A stretch of DNA of 64,000 nucleotides from Bemisia tabaci (taxonomy: Eukaryota; Arthropoda; Insecta; Hemiptera; Aleyrodidae), in contig NC_092795.1 of NCBI RefSeq assembly GCF_918797505.1, positions 33,219,131 to 33,283,130 of the forward strand, given 5' to 3'. The notes beneath the pieces are model-generated. The model ran no database searches and was not told the DNA's origin. It saw only the letters and a program-made list of their open reading frames with translations. Shown piece by piece: positions 56,601 through 62,235 of this stretch. The position numbers and the translations under genes were made by a program. Numbering within the stretch: the stretch's first letter is position 1; each line of letters starts with the position of its first letter.

Positions 56601-59316
56601 TCGGAGGTCAACGCTATTTTTCGACTGACGGTATTGATGGACAACTTTTTGAGCCGAAATCAGATAAAATTCGGCTAATAATGAGTGAAGAAGGTCAGAG
56701 TGAGTACTTTGAGAGGCGAGTATTTGGAAATTAAGTTGTAGGCTACACTGAAAAAAAAGTTACGGGATATATAGATATAAACTATCCGTTCTGGGCTCAG
56801 AAGCCGAAAGTTTCGGCTGCTGGAACCGTAGCTTCGACTGTTCCGGGTGCTTAACCCAGAACGCGGACGGTATGTCTATATAGCCCGTAAGTATGGCTTC
56901 CCGGCTGGAGTTTTTTTTTTTCAGTGTAGAGTCATTCCCAGAGGTATAGATAGTCCCAGTACAAAAAATCTTACTTTTTGTCTACAGTTGGCTGAAGGCT
57001 CCTTGACTGGAGTATAAGCCATAACGTCCTCAACAGAAGAAGAATAATGAGAGAAGAAGAAAATTTGGTTAGAATTACAAAACAAATTATTCAATTCTTC
57101 TGTCATGAATTATCGTTCGACAAATGTGAGCGTTGACTTTCGAAAAAAATTGTCTCTGCCTGCCCGAGAATTTGTGAAAATAACGTTAACTCAGCATTGT
57201 GGTTATGTGAACTGGAGTTCTAATGAGTGTTTTTTGGTGTTTGTTTCCAGGTGGATTGGAAGAGAGTCCTCGGGCGAAGAGGCCGCGGGCCCCCTCGGTG
57301 GATGAGCTGAGTCGGGACCCGGACCAGCACCTGGAGAGCAGCTCGGACGCCCCCGAGGAACGGGACCGGCCCAAGGGCGGCCCCGGCTCCCCCACCGTCC
57401 CGCCGGCCTTCCTCAGCCCCTCCGTCCTCGAGTACCTCGAACTAGGAAAATCCATCCCAGGTAAGGCCCCTCCTACTTCTTATTGCCACCGACACGACTC
57501 TTACATGGTTGCTCACACATTGGCGGATTCAGAAAACTGGCAACATTTTTTCCCCTCCCATTTGAACCTATGGAAATGTATCGATTTTTGGAGGGGTCAG
57601 GTGCTCCGACAAGAATCGATTATTCAACATAGGTTTAAATGGAGGGAACCCAATGTTGCCGATTTGCTGGATCCGCCAATGTGCATACACATCATTCTCG
57701 AGGCGAAATTTCTCAAGAAATCCTTCAAGACAGCATTCCTGATGATTGTGACATTTCAGGTTCCAAAGGGTGCTCCTTAAACTTGAGCAATAATATTTTA
57801 GGCCCCGCAGTGGGGTTGGACTGCACCTACGGTACCGGTAGCGTCTCCTTAACCCTGATGGTGGCGCCGAGAATCCCTGGGGGGTTGGGCTGCGCGGTGG
57901 TTAGGTTAGGTTCTTTACATAAAAAACGTGTAAGCCTCGGATGATCCTCAAAATTTGACTATCTGTCTGGGTTACTTATACAAAAGTTGGCAATTTACTG
58001 AAGTCGCGAGGTGTCCTTGAGGGTTGGGCCGCTCGGGAGTCCGGGCAGGGGCGGGGGGCGCCCTGCTGGTAACTATTAATTCACCCCGTTTCAAAGTTGG
58101 CGGGTCGTCATAACGTGGCAACGACGGCCTCGACCGGCAAGCGGCAACCTACTTCTAGCAGCTCAGCCGGGAGTCACACCATCACAGCCTCAATTCTACG
58201 GGGCTCACGCACTCACACGCGGGCACTCCGACCGCGCTGCTCTATTTCCTTTCACTTCCATCCCAGATCCCCCCCCCCCCCGCCTCGCTGGATCCCCGTC
58301 TACGTCGTGCGCCCGATAACCCCCCCCCCCCCTTCAAGCCCGTACCGCCGATATAATTGTGACACCGAAAAACATAATTTTACATTTTATTTATTTTTCC
58401 ATGGGGTTTAGTCGTCACGGAGAGGACCCCGGAGACTTAAACGAAGAAGAAGAAACGTAGGAGTAATGATGGTTATGCATTTCGCAGGGAAGGAGTATAA
58501 ACCTCTCTGATGATTACGTGTATTTCGCAAGGAAAAATACTTAAGTTTATCTAGAATGCCAAATTTTTCGCTGCAGGGCTGCAGGCAACGAAGTATTCAG
58601 TTAAGGGAACTGAACTTTGGTTTAGAGGGCTGATAACCTTCCTGCTGACTTTATGAATTCCGGGAGATTCGGGTACGGTGTAATGATACAGTATGCCTAA
58701 AAAGTTGTCCGAACCAGGGTTTATTTGAAGTTACCCAACCATTGCTCAATAACCAACGAGAGAACAGGCCCACACTTAAAAGATAAAATCTTGAAATAAG
58801 AAGTTTTCGTCGCTGCTAAGATACCAGTAGAGGGTCTTCATTCGCCTCGGTCTGGATTGGAATTATCTTCGGGAAGAAGGAGTAAGTCCAAGGTGAGGGA
58901 TAGGATTGTTACAGTCCCTCCCTAAAAATAGTGTTGTTTGACAGCTTGGCTGATATTTTCCGATTTGTCATGTTTCAGGTCGGCCGGGGACGGACTACCC
59001 GATTCTGTCGGTGGTGCCTTACACGGACTTCTACTGCGACGACCAGCTCTACCCGGGGTTCTTCGCCGACACGGAGACGCGGTGCCAAGCGTGGCACTAC
59101 TGCGACATTGACGGACGCCAGGCCTCCTTCCTCTGCCCCAACGGCACCCAGTTCAGCCAAGCCGTCTTCGTCTGCGACTGGTGGTTCAACGTCCGCTGCG
59201 AGCTCAGCAAGCAGCTTTACGCCATCAACGACCGGCTCTACCGACAGCCCAAACTCAGCCCCACCCGCCCCCACCGCACCATCACTAAACAGCTCCTTCA
59301 GGACATCTTCACTTGA
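17904..59316 (+). CDS. CPAP1-type secreted cuticle protein with one chitin-binding (ChtBD2/CBM14) domain
   Basis: Likely role: binds chitin in the extracellular cuticle (family knowledge). Exons 17904-17964, 57251-57460 and 58979-59316 join in phase 1/phase 1 to give 609 nt, 202 residues plus TGA. Residues 1-20 are a signal peptide (MKQPPP, then the hydrophobic AGLVLLLSAIV). Residues 22-90 are charged and Pro-rich (SVDELSRDPDQHLESS). Residues 92-109 read RPGTDYPILSVVPYTDFY, a CPAP1 signature. Cysteines at 110, 126, 132, 143, 156 and 164 give C-X15-C-X5-C-X10-C-X12-C-X7-C, the peritrophin-A spacing, with the conserved CPNGTQF and CDWW. Introns are 39,286 bp and 1,518 bp. The single domain and long N-terminal spacer point to CPAP1 rather than CPAP3/obstructor. 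Which CPAP1 member it is cannot be told. Confidence 0.93.
17965..20012. other. Start of CPAP1 intron 1, unique-looking AT-rich DNA
   Basis: No gene or clear element. Phrases around aattccctgattttc at 18240-18390 and 19220-19330 recur at 29100-29420, 49180-49270 and 54440-54540, so an old dispersed repeat is probably present. Short open frames lack codon structure. Confidence 0.5.
20013..20265. mobile_element. 253-bp MITE (family ctgccgtgct), copy 1
   Basis: Terminal inverted repeats begin ctgccgtgctaaagaagaac and end gttcttcttcagcacggtag. TA lies directly on both sides (20011-20012, 20266-20267), a Tc1/mariner-like target duplication. Inner words tggcaactgtcgaatg and gcgttgccaaattt also mirror each other. 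Confidence 0.85.
20430..20437 (+). promoter_or_regulatory. TATA-like motif, function unknown
   Basis: The context aaatatataaggggtgg looks like a TATA box, but no start site or coding exon follows that I can recognise. It may be chance or part of an element. Confidence 0.15.
20576..20797. mobile_element. Half copy of the 11152-11745 MITE family
   Basis: It starts aatgggccgattgcgctggt and ends gatgcagagggcgcattt, matching only the left arm of the copy at 11152. The right arm is missing, so it is a truncated element. Confidence 0.75.
20798..21999. other. Intron 1 segment with a GC-rich block
   Basis: Positions 21290-21620 are GC-rich and unlike the flanks, with several short open frames but no recognisable protein. 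The word gatatagtatcgaat occurs at 21043 and 21659 on either side of it, possibly marking an insertion about 600 bp long. Confidence 0.4.
22001..22333 (-). repeat. Dispersed repeat of about 330 bp, inverted relative to 35635-35958
   Basis: The reverse complement shares ctaccctaggg, ggtcccaggag, caaatctgtgtacag, accatatctatggtctcc and a G run with 35635-35958. It is a repeat of unknown class without an intact ORF. Confidence 0.75.
22795..22925. repeat. Fragment of the 34171-34639 element family
   Basis: Shares aagaatcgattagtaagg, gcaaacac, ttaatcgatcc and aggtttaaatggc with 2190-2330 and 34530-34610. Confidence 0.65.
23156..23407. mobile_element. MITE family ctgccgtgct, copy 2
   Basis: Inverted ends ctgccgtgctaaggaagaac and gttcttccttaacacggcag, 252 bp. 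Interior as in copy 1. TA follows the right end only. Confidence 0.85.
24066..24182. repeat. GC-rich chain of short hairpins
   Basis: Three back-to-back palindromes: gggggctccgccccc, tcactcgcttcgcgagtga and acggctcgcaagcgagccgt, after a cgcttcgctcgcctcgcg stretch. A shorter relative (gggctccgccccctgg, ggccgctccgcggcc) is at 43027-43056. Composition differs sharply from the AT-rich surroundings. Confidence 0.7.
24183..25523. other. Intron 1 segment, no gene seen
   Basis: A G run is at 24387-24399. Near 24945-25075 and 25180-25220 the words atgagtagaaattg, gtaaaaaaagaaag and ataaccgtaaaagaacgtatc recur, so there is a weak tandem duplication. No coding signal. Confidence 0.4.
25524..25763. mobile_element. 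MITE family ctgccgtgct, copy 3
   Basis: The left end is altered (ctgcattggtaaggaagaac), and the right end is gttcttccttagcacggcag, 240 bp. The flanks aatt on both sides extend the palindrome. Confidence 0.8.
25764..26620. other. Intron 1 segment, no gene seen
   Basis: AT-rich DNA with a short GC-richer part at 26340-26560 where several frames are open. No family is recognised. Confidence 0.4.
26621..27140. repeat. Tandem repeat, about 192 bp, 2.7 copies
   Basis: Units start near 26621, 26812 and 27006 with ctgaaaaatttggaagtctg-type words, followed by gcgagcatctag, cgacccaaaaatcgtaaaaa, cgccccggtagatctctcaa and ggaggggggtggatttggct. The third unit diverges after 27040. Confidence 0.8.
27197..27455. 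repeat. Palindromic element with hammerhead-like ends
   Basis: The outer arms are taccaccaaaacgtttcggc and gccgaaacgttttggtggta. Inside lie ataaaaacag/ctgtttttat and a central 12-bp hairpin gcgagaaaaatg/catttttctcgc. The right arm contains CTGAGGA (27411), a 6-bp stem ggctga/tcagcc, then GAAAC. This resembles the hammerhead-like ends of Penelope-type retroelements, but see the finding for missing parts. Confidence 0.6.
27456..28741. other. Intron 1 segment, no gene seen
   Basis: A short triplet of tataccaatttctcgcaagg occurs at 27620-27664 (20-bp unit). GC- and G-rich patches lie at 27740-27790, 27880-27898 and 28271-28283. No coding signal. Confidence 0.45.
28742..28977. repeat. Three near-identical tandem units of about 77 bp
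   Basis: Units at 28742-28819, 28820-28896 and 28901-28977, each aagcgagtgaaacgagg to gccgaagaagagcgct. Differences are one base plus a 4-base spacer, so the amplification is recent. A diverged piece (ctacccatgcgtttaagtca) occurs alone at 61017-61040. Confidence 0.9.
29440..29668. mobile_element. 229-bp palindromic element, copy 1
   Basis: The ends cactggagaaaa and ttttccagtg enclose arms with ttggatctagagtccagact and agtctggactctagatccaa, then atactcttgattcaatcaga and its mirror. The 50-bp centre is not palindromic and gives the orientation (plus). Copies: 38605-38860 (-), 49872-50099 (-), 63177-63408 (+). Confidence 0.9.
29690..30060. other. GC-rich block with several open frames, no known product
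   Basis: About 350 bp open in at least three frames on both strands, mainly because of high GC. The minus frame from 30109 to 29699 (136 codons, with RARSRSRSSSVESS) looks most protein-like. There is no start context, splice site or domain I can trust. It could be a captured exon or a retroposed fragment. Confidence 0.3.
30178..30870. mobile_element. 693-bp inverted-repeat element
   Basis: Ends tggactgcattttgcaat and attgcaaaatgcagtcca. The next inner blocks ccactagacaaggtgcgaat and attcgttccttgtctagtgg also mirror, but the left arm has about 110 extra bases between the two blocks. Further inside, cacgtagaacacgatt mirrors atcgtgttctacgt. Same family as 1955-2200 and 7829-8120. Confidence 0.8.
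30895..31125. repeat. Copy of the 56743-56929 element
   Basis: Shares ccgggctcagaggccgaaag, a ggagccgtggctcc hairpin, cggaacgcggacggtatgtc and an end tttttcagtgta after a pyrimidine tract. The left end is not clear. Confidence 0.7.
31950..32415. repeat. Tandem repeat of about 173 bp, 2.5 copies
   Basis: Recurring words: tttgaggccccgtaaaag at 32080, tttgaggtcccgtaaacg at 32253, tttcgcttggcagacgaaaa / tttagcttggcagacgaaaa, and ctgatcggtgggacttgaaa. The first unit is partial and diverged. Confidence 0.75.
32544..32617 (-). pseudogene. tRNA-like (Met-like) pseudogene or tRNA-derived SINE head
   Basis: The minus strand has an A-box-like TGGAGCAATTGG and a perfect B-box GGGTTCGATTC. The T arm pairs (CCGGG/CTCGG) and a T run follows, fit for Pol III termination. 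The anticodon loop aligns to CTCATxx, resembling elongator Met (CAT). The acceptor and anticodon stems do not pair, so a working tRNA is unlikely. Confidence 0.6.
32834..33875. other. Intron 1 segment with one MITE
   Basis: Apart from the element at 33126-33287, no gene or repeat is recognised. The GC-richer start (32840-33020) carries open frames without a known product. Confidence 0.4.
33126..33287 (-). mobile_element. MITE of about 162 bp, family of 57518-57681
   Basis: Ends ggcggatctagaaatttggc and ccaatttggtggatctgcca pair with gaps. The inside holds tttaaacctatgttga, gaatcgat and ggcccctcc, in opposite orientation to 57518-57681. Confidence 0.8.
33876..33988. mobile_element. 113-bp MITE
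   Basis: Near-perfect 25-bp ends: ggtccagttacacgatcaaa and tttgatcgtgtaactggacc. Very short interior. Confidence 0.85.
34171..34639. mobile_element. Inverted-repeat element interrupted by a nested MITE
   Basis: Ends cagtggcgtggcgtgcttcg and cgaagcacgccacgacactg, extending to atcgattg, gccatttaaacctat and its mirror. Relatives at 2190-2330 and 22795-22925 lack the insertion at 34225-34517. Confidence 0.8.
34225..34517. mobile_element. MITE of about 290 bp nested in 34171-34639
   Basis: Ends of about 45 bp contain gaaccaattccgatcaaagt and actttggtcggaattggttc. The inner words aatttgatggtagatggtg and ccatcagtcatc also occur in 52113-52390, so the two are one superfamily. Confidence 0.8.
34640..35020. 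other. GC-rich intron patch, no gene seen
   Basis: An open plus frame of 127 codons from 34665 is low-complexity (Gly/Arg-rich) and matches nothing I know. I do not call it a gene. Confidence 0.3.
35021..35260. mobile_element. MITE family acggaaaaattaaatt, copy 1
   Basis: The left arm (acggaaaaaaattaaattac, aagtgactgcaatatttcaa) mirrors the right arm (ttgaaacattgcagtcactt, aatcgaattgttaaatcaga). Arms are diverged at the outer right end. Second copy 39179-39390. Confidence 0.75.
35635..35958 (+). repeat. Dispersed repeat, partner of 22001-22333
   Basis: Same order of words as the reverse complement of 22001-22333, including two poly-G tracts. The open frame here is a by-product of the repeat. 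Confidence 0.75.
35959..36355. repeat. Intron segment with a short dispersed-repeat word
   Basis: ggttcctttctgtttaacgc at 36184 resembles tgttcctttctgcttaacac at 6712. Otherwise nothing is recognised. Confidence 0.35.
36356..36659 (-). pseudogene. C-terminal fragment of a non-LTR retrotransposon reverse transcriptase
   Basis: The minus-strand frame reads RNETVREIMDAKQTIV, LIWYGHVHRM and PPGRRRRGRPMKGWREGI, then QWRLGVVEREG and a stop. The order xxR-Q-L-x-W-Y/F-G-H-V-x-R-M then P-x-G-R-R-x-R-G-R-P is typical of the end of Jockey/CR1/RTE-type endonuclease-reverse transcriptases. The frame breaks at about 36660 in an A-rich tract, so only some 100 codons remain: a dead fragment. Confidence 0.85.
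36660..38604. other. Intron 1 segment, no gene seen
   Basis: GC-richer at 36720-36960, AT-rich beyond. agtactttttcagtacct-like words cluster at 37170-37270 (low-order repetition). No coding signal. Confidence 0.4.
38605..38860. mobile_element. Palindromic element, copy 2, with expanded poly-A
   Basis: Same family as 29440-29668, minus orientation. The left A run has grown to about 35, so the copy is 256 bp. The arm word acacattggctctagagtcc differs by one base from copy 1. Confidence 0.88.
38861..39178. other. Short intron stretch, nothing recognised
   Basis: AT-rich, no repeat or coding signal seen. Confidence 0.4.
39179..39390. mobile_element. MITE family acggaaaaattaaatt, copy 2
   Basis: Ends cgcacggaaaaattaaattg and caatttttccgtgcgg pair, as do aaaaagtgtctgccatgttt and aacactgcaaccacttttt. 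212 bp. Confidence 0.85.
39391..41579. other. Intron 1 segment, no gene seen
   Basis: No coding frame with recognisable product and no repeat partner noticed. GC-richer at 39580-39720. Confidence 0.4.
41580..41836. mobile_element. MITE family ctgccgtgct, copy 4
   Basis: Left end ctgccgtgccaaggaaaaac. The right end is diverged (ttcatcagcacgacag). 257 bp. The most degraded full copy. Confidence 0.75.
41953..42306. mobile_element. Shorter copy of the 11152-11745 MITE family
   Basis: Ends aatgggtcacttgtactagt and gaccagcgcaactgtgccatt pair, with inner arms (aaccgagatatcgtcctt / gggcgcgatatgtcggtt). The innermost part of the long copy is absent. Confidence 0.8.
42301..42540. repeat. Tandem duplication of about 126 bp including a MITE end
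   Basis: Units at 42301 and 42427 both carry cctctaaaaattgatttcgc, atgatttgc, atgccgctcaaatctg-like and gaaggat. The first ends with ataaccagcgcaactgaccc, a stray terminal repeat of the MITE family, so the duplication happened after the insertion. Confidence 0.75.
42541..43301. other. Flank of the fold-back element
   Basis: GC-rich at 42560-42700 and a short hairpin-rich patch at 43024-43070 (ggccgctccgcggcc). No gene seen. Confidence 0.4.
43302..46036. mobile_element. 2.7-kb fold-back element with 1-kb inverted arms
   Basis: The left arm 43302-44313 and right arm 45023-46036 are reverse complements with few differences in the parts compared. Both start ggccttttttgtgtgtacgt. Each arm has five subunits of 161-178 bp with cgggat words, gatatcgatcttcg, acaggatagtc and gttctaaagcagt. 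The 710-bp loop has a microsatellite and one stray subunit. No ORF of note. Classed as a Foldback/MITE-like non-autonomous DNA element. A target duplication is not evident. Confidence 0.88.
44392..44680. repeat. acacatcaa / acacatcatga minisatellite
   Basis: Irregular array of aaacacatcaaac and acacatcatgaaacac words in the loop of the fold-back element, flanked by an inner inverted repeat tatcgatacatgcgatt (44337) and its mirror (44680-44696). Confidence 0.85.
46037..49871. other. Intron 1 segment with an inverted pair
   Basis: aaaatccacgcggggtttgg at 48728 is the reverse complement of 47050-47073, with about 30 bp identical, facing each other over 1.65 kb. An open plus frame at 47280-47804 (174 codons) has no recognised domain. 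G/C tracts lie at 46240-46260 and 49397-49420. No confident gene. Confidence 0.4.
49872..50099. mobile_element. Palindromic element, copy 3
   Basis: Family of 29440-29668, minus orientation, 228 bp. The right arm carries ctctagattcaatgtg, one base from the others. Confidence 0.9.
50592..51345. repeat. Tandem satellite, alternating 140- and 122-bp units
   Basis: gatcagatactatccagcac starts units at 50592, 50732, 50854 and 50994, and a diverged one at 51290. Spacings 140, 122, 140 show a 262-bp higher-order dimer. Each unit continues ttgtctgtgcccaaaaatcc and gatgacatgaaagtt. Two units have an extra part with cacaattatattccaggcca. Confidence 0.85.
51346..52112. other. AT-rich intron segment, nothing recognised
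   Basis: No coding signal, RNA gene or repeat partner noticed. Confidence 0.4.
52113..52390. mobile_element. 278-bp MITE
   Basis: Ends ctggttacacgctcaaattt and aaatttgagcgtgtaaccag-like, pairing for about 39 bp with a few mismatches (cgatcaaa / tttgatcg inside). Related to 34225-34517 by the inner word tttgatggtagatggtg. Confidence 0.85.
52994..53235. repeat. Diverged, interrupted copy of MITE family ctgccgtgct
   Basis: The left end ctaccgtgct is followed by an extra gctaagtggtat before aaggaagaacgtcgta and tgttgccaaatt. The middle resembles other copies. The right end is not found. Confidence 0.5.
53236..56742. other. Intron 1 segment, no gene seen
   Basis: GC-richer at 54010-54330 and 55690-56010 with short open frames only. 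Words of the attccctgattttcc type recur at 54470-54540. No element with clear ends. Confidence 0.4.
56743..56929. mobile_element. 187-bp element, family of 30895-31125
   Basis: Ends ctacactgaaaaaaaa and tttttttttttcagtgtag pair perfectly. The inside holds the ggctcagaagccgaaag and ccagaacgcggacggtatgt words of the other copy. Confidence 0.85.
57251..57460 (+). CDS. CPAP1 exon 2: charged spacer
   Basis: The acceptor ttgtttccag and donor CCCAG|gtaagg bound 210 GC-rich nt, phase 1 to phase 1. It encodes an acidic, Pro-rich spacer ending SPSVLEYLELGKSIPG. The frame stays open past the donor for a further 106 codons, through a MITE. Confidence 0.9.
57518..57681 (+). mobile_element. 164-bp MITE in CPAP1 intron 2
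   Basis: Ends cattggcggattcagaaaac and gatttgctggatccgccaatg. Inner words tttgaacctatgg and cataggtttaaatgga. It lies 57 bp after the exon-2 donor. A relative is at 33126-33287 in opposite orientation. Confidence 0.85.
57682..58978. other. Rest of CPAP1 intron 2
   Basis: Two C tracts lie near 58267-58279 and 58319-58332. No gene or clear repeat. It ends in the exon-3 acceptor. Confidence 0.5.
58979..59316 (+). CDS. CPAP1 exon 3: chitin-binding domain and C-terminus
   Basis: Acceptor tgtttcag at 58971-58978. 338 nt encode the six-cysteine ChtBD2 domain and a basic tail ending KQLLQDIFT before TGA at 59314. GC content is far above the flanks. Aromatic residues expected for chitin contact (WHY, DWWF) are present. 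Confidence 0.95.
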
Positions 59317-59640
59317 GCGACGCACCGGCTGCATAACCATCCAGGAGCTTCCAGCAAGCATCTTCATCTGATCACTACGCCGGCTGTGAAACCATTCGGA
59401 AGCTCTTAGTGGCATCTTGGCCTAAACGCCACACCGGCTGCGCAACCACCCAGGATGAGCTTTCGGTGGAGTCTCCAGCTGAACGCCAGGCTGGCTGCAT
59501 AACTATCCGGGAGCTTTTACTGATGACCGATTGACCAAGGCTGTGAATAGCCGGGAGCTTTCAGTGGCTACTTCACCTGAATGCCACACAACCTACATGC
59601 CATCCGAAAGCTCTCAGAGACATCTTCATTCTAACGCTGC
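59267..59640 (+). repeat. Seven-copy repeat of about 54 bp spanning the CPAP1 stop codon and 3'UTR
   Basis: Each unit reads roughly as ccggctg, cataaccatccagg, agctttcagtgg and catcttcacc, then a stop. Stops fall at the same place in each: TGA 59314, TGA 59369, TAA 59423, TGA 59480, TGA 59532, TGA 59578, TAA 59632 (spacings 55, 54, 57, 52, 46, 54). The first unit contains the real C-terminus. Copies are diverged, so this is an old tandem duplication. Confidence 0.75.
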
Positions 59641-62002
59641 ATTCGCTGCTTGGTCAAGATTTTGCACGATTTACGTCAACTTTTGAAGTCGAGGGAAAAT
59701 CGTTCCCAAATACTTTAAATTCTCACCCTCTTGGGTGCTTCATAAAATTTAGGTATTAAACTCTACTGCGCGTAAATCAACAGGCTCGAAATTGTGAAAA
59801 AAATCCGTCATTGATAGAATAAATAATCAAATCACTGGATTATCGCAACGCAAGTCGCATAAAAACTTACTGAAAACGATAAGAAAAAACCCTGTAATTT
59901 GGTATATACCAGACAAATTATTCGATTCTAAGCTTCCATGACAATTTAGCAGCTGTGAAATGACAAAGAACACAACACGAGGTGCTTTATTTTTGAATCG
60001 AGTGACATAATCAAACAGGTTAATAATATCTACAAATCCTCTTTAAAAAATTTCATTCATCGGTTGCTATACCTTCTGATTGCGGCGTTAACACATTTGA
60101 CTCTATAAACTGTGAAATGCTTATCAACCAAACTTGATCTCAGTAGCTTTAACTATGTTATTTATCTGCGCCATCAAATGACAGCTTTGCTGTTTAACTG
60201 TAAGATAGTGTTTATACCGACATTTAATTTGAAATCAATAGGGGAATGTAACACCGAAAGGAGAACAGTAAAACTACTGTAGCTCTATAAAATGATATTC
60301 CATTGACTTTCCATTGTGAGACCATTTTTAGAGAGCGAGCTAGGCATGGAGTTAGACGAAAATGGAATGGTTTTAAATACCGTCGAATGTAATCACCAGT
60401 GCAATCAATGACAATGGAACTCTATTAATTATTACACTATCAGGTTTAAATTTTATGAGATTTGGTAAAAAATAATACTAGGAGGAAGCTTTTAATGTGA
60501 CTGACAAAGAAGCTTCGTAATTTGCTCTCAAGAATTGAAAAAAATATGGTGGAATTATTTATTTACTTATTTATTATCTTTATTATTTCCATCACTCTAA
60601 AGTAATGTCATCCCTTCCCTATCTCTTCTCAAATTTTTGTCATATTTTATAAATATGAGCAAATGTAAAGCATCTAAAGTGTACAAGAACATTGTAAACC
60701 TTCTTTGAAAAAACAGAAAAAAATACAATACGATAGTTCTGCAATAAATATTTAAGATGATATGTGCCGTGATTCAACTGAGCTTCCTTCAACCTTCCTT
60801 TGGAATATGCCCGAGGGCGACTTCATTTGGATAAATCCAGAATCGGGATACACACAGCATGACCTTTTCGGCTTTTCACTGTGCGCTCTTATCTAGAAGC
60901 GGCTTAAAGGTATTAACGAGTTGAGTATGAAACTACACGCTGTGAAAGAGGCGATATAAATACTCCAAAAACTTAAGGTTTACATTTGTAATGCTATTGG
61001 AAGCGAGCTCTACTTTTCTACCCATGCGTTTAAGTCACCGAGATTGCGCTGGAATCATCAATAGAGTCGACGCCGACGCGCGATTTTTCGCGCCTCGAAA
61101 TTATTCGAATAGAATTAGGTATCTTTAAACTCTGAGGTACAAATTTAAAAATCGGGGCCTGTGATGATAATTGAATGAACTCAGCGCTTAATTTTCCATA
61201 TTTAGTTTTCCTGGAGAGAAGGGGACTTGTTTTGGCGTTTCAGTAGCATAATCACCATGGGAGCACGTGTCCTTGCTAAGAGTACCCATCTACAAATAAA
61301 TAATAAAACCTTCTTGTTAGTTTCTTGCTTTTAGTTAAATTCAACATAATTGAAAAGTCTATAATTTAGTGGTTTAGAACGAGTATATTCACTTTTGGTT
61401 AATTTGATTCTTCAAAGTCAAGTCAACACGGATCTCCAAACTGATAACATAATGACTTATCCTGGAAGAGAGAGCGTAGAAATGCCAGGTTTTAAACATA
61501 ACTTTCAACCAAAATTCTTTCATTGAATTAATATTTTTCATTCCCTAATAAATCCGGTATTTCCTAGTTTTTCCACTTTCTGGACAACACTGATAAGAGT
61601 TATTTTACACATAGAAAAAACAAAAACGCGGCATCATCGAAACTTTCGCGAAATTCTACGTTGAATCGCGAGTCTTCCGCTCTTGTTCCTCGATGGCACG
61701 AAAGTTCCTCATTGCAGAAAGACCTGCGTCATCATGTTGATGTCATCTTCATCTGGGCCCGGGATGAGTTGCCGAAGGATGAGATCCTAGGTCTGATGGC
61801 TGGCGCCGATAACCCGCGAGTTATACAATCGCCTCTATCCGTTTCACGAGCCTTTAGCCGATCAAAGCGCTGACATTCGATGCGAGACTATTGTTCGACC
61901 ATCTTCGGCTCATTCCGCCCGACACTTCTTATTACACGCCGCTGTCGTCCGAATTGAGATAACTCGTTGACGACCTAATCGAACGCCACGCCGCGCGCGC
62001 CG
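59641..62002. other. 3'UTR and downstream flank
   Basis: AT-rich with possible poly(A) signals. ctacccatgcgtttaagtca at 61017 matches the 28742-28977 tandem unit. A GC-richer piece at 61650-62000 has a 70-codon open frame without a known product. Confidence 0.4.
59818..59823 (+). terminator. Candidate poly(A) signal for the CPAP1 gene
   Basis: AATAAA about 500 bp after the stop. Another AATAAA is at 60743-60748. Neither can be proven without transcripts. Confidence 0.35.
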
Positions 62003-62235
62003 CACAATGGATCGAGGCAATTGGAGAGGTCGGACATGAAATTTTTGACTAAAACTGCAAATTTTGATGTTTATTTCGTCATATTTTAAATTTCAAGGGG
62101 TGGTTTTAGAAGAAAATTTCACGAGAAAACCAATGGAACCACTTTTAGAACCTCAAAGTTTTATATAAACGGAGTTACAAGCGTTTAAAGTTTCCGAATT
62201 TTGTCCGACCTCTTCAATTGACTCGATCCACCGTG
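62003..62235. mobile_element. 233-bp MITE
   Basis: Ends cacaatggatcgaggcaatt / aattgactcgatccaccgtg with gagaggtcggac / gtccgacctcttc inside: about 33 bp paired with four changes. Confidence 0.8.

Noticed and set aside
57223..57780. Single 185-codon reading frame as a gene
   Set aside because: Only 57251-57460 is exon, bounded by good splice sites in matching phase. The rest is intron and a MITE.
58975..59415. Open frames opposite and alongside the chitin-binding exon
   Set aside because: Shadows of the GC-rich exon. They lack the six-cysteine pattern and have odd composition.
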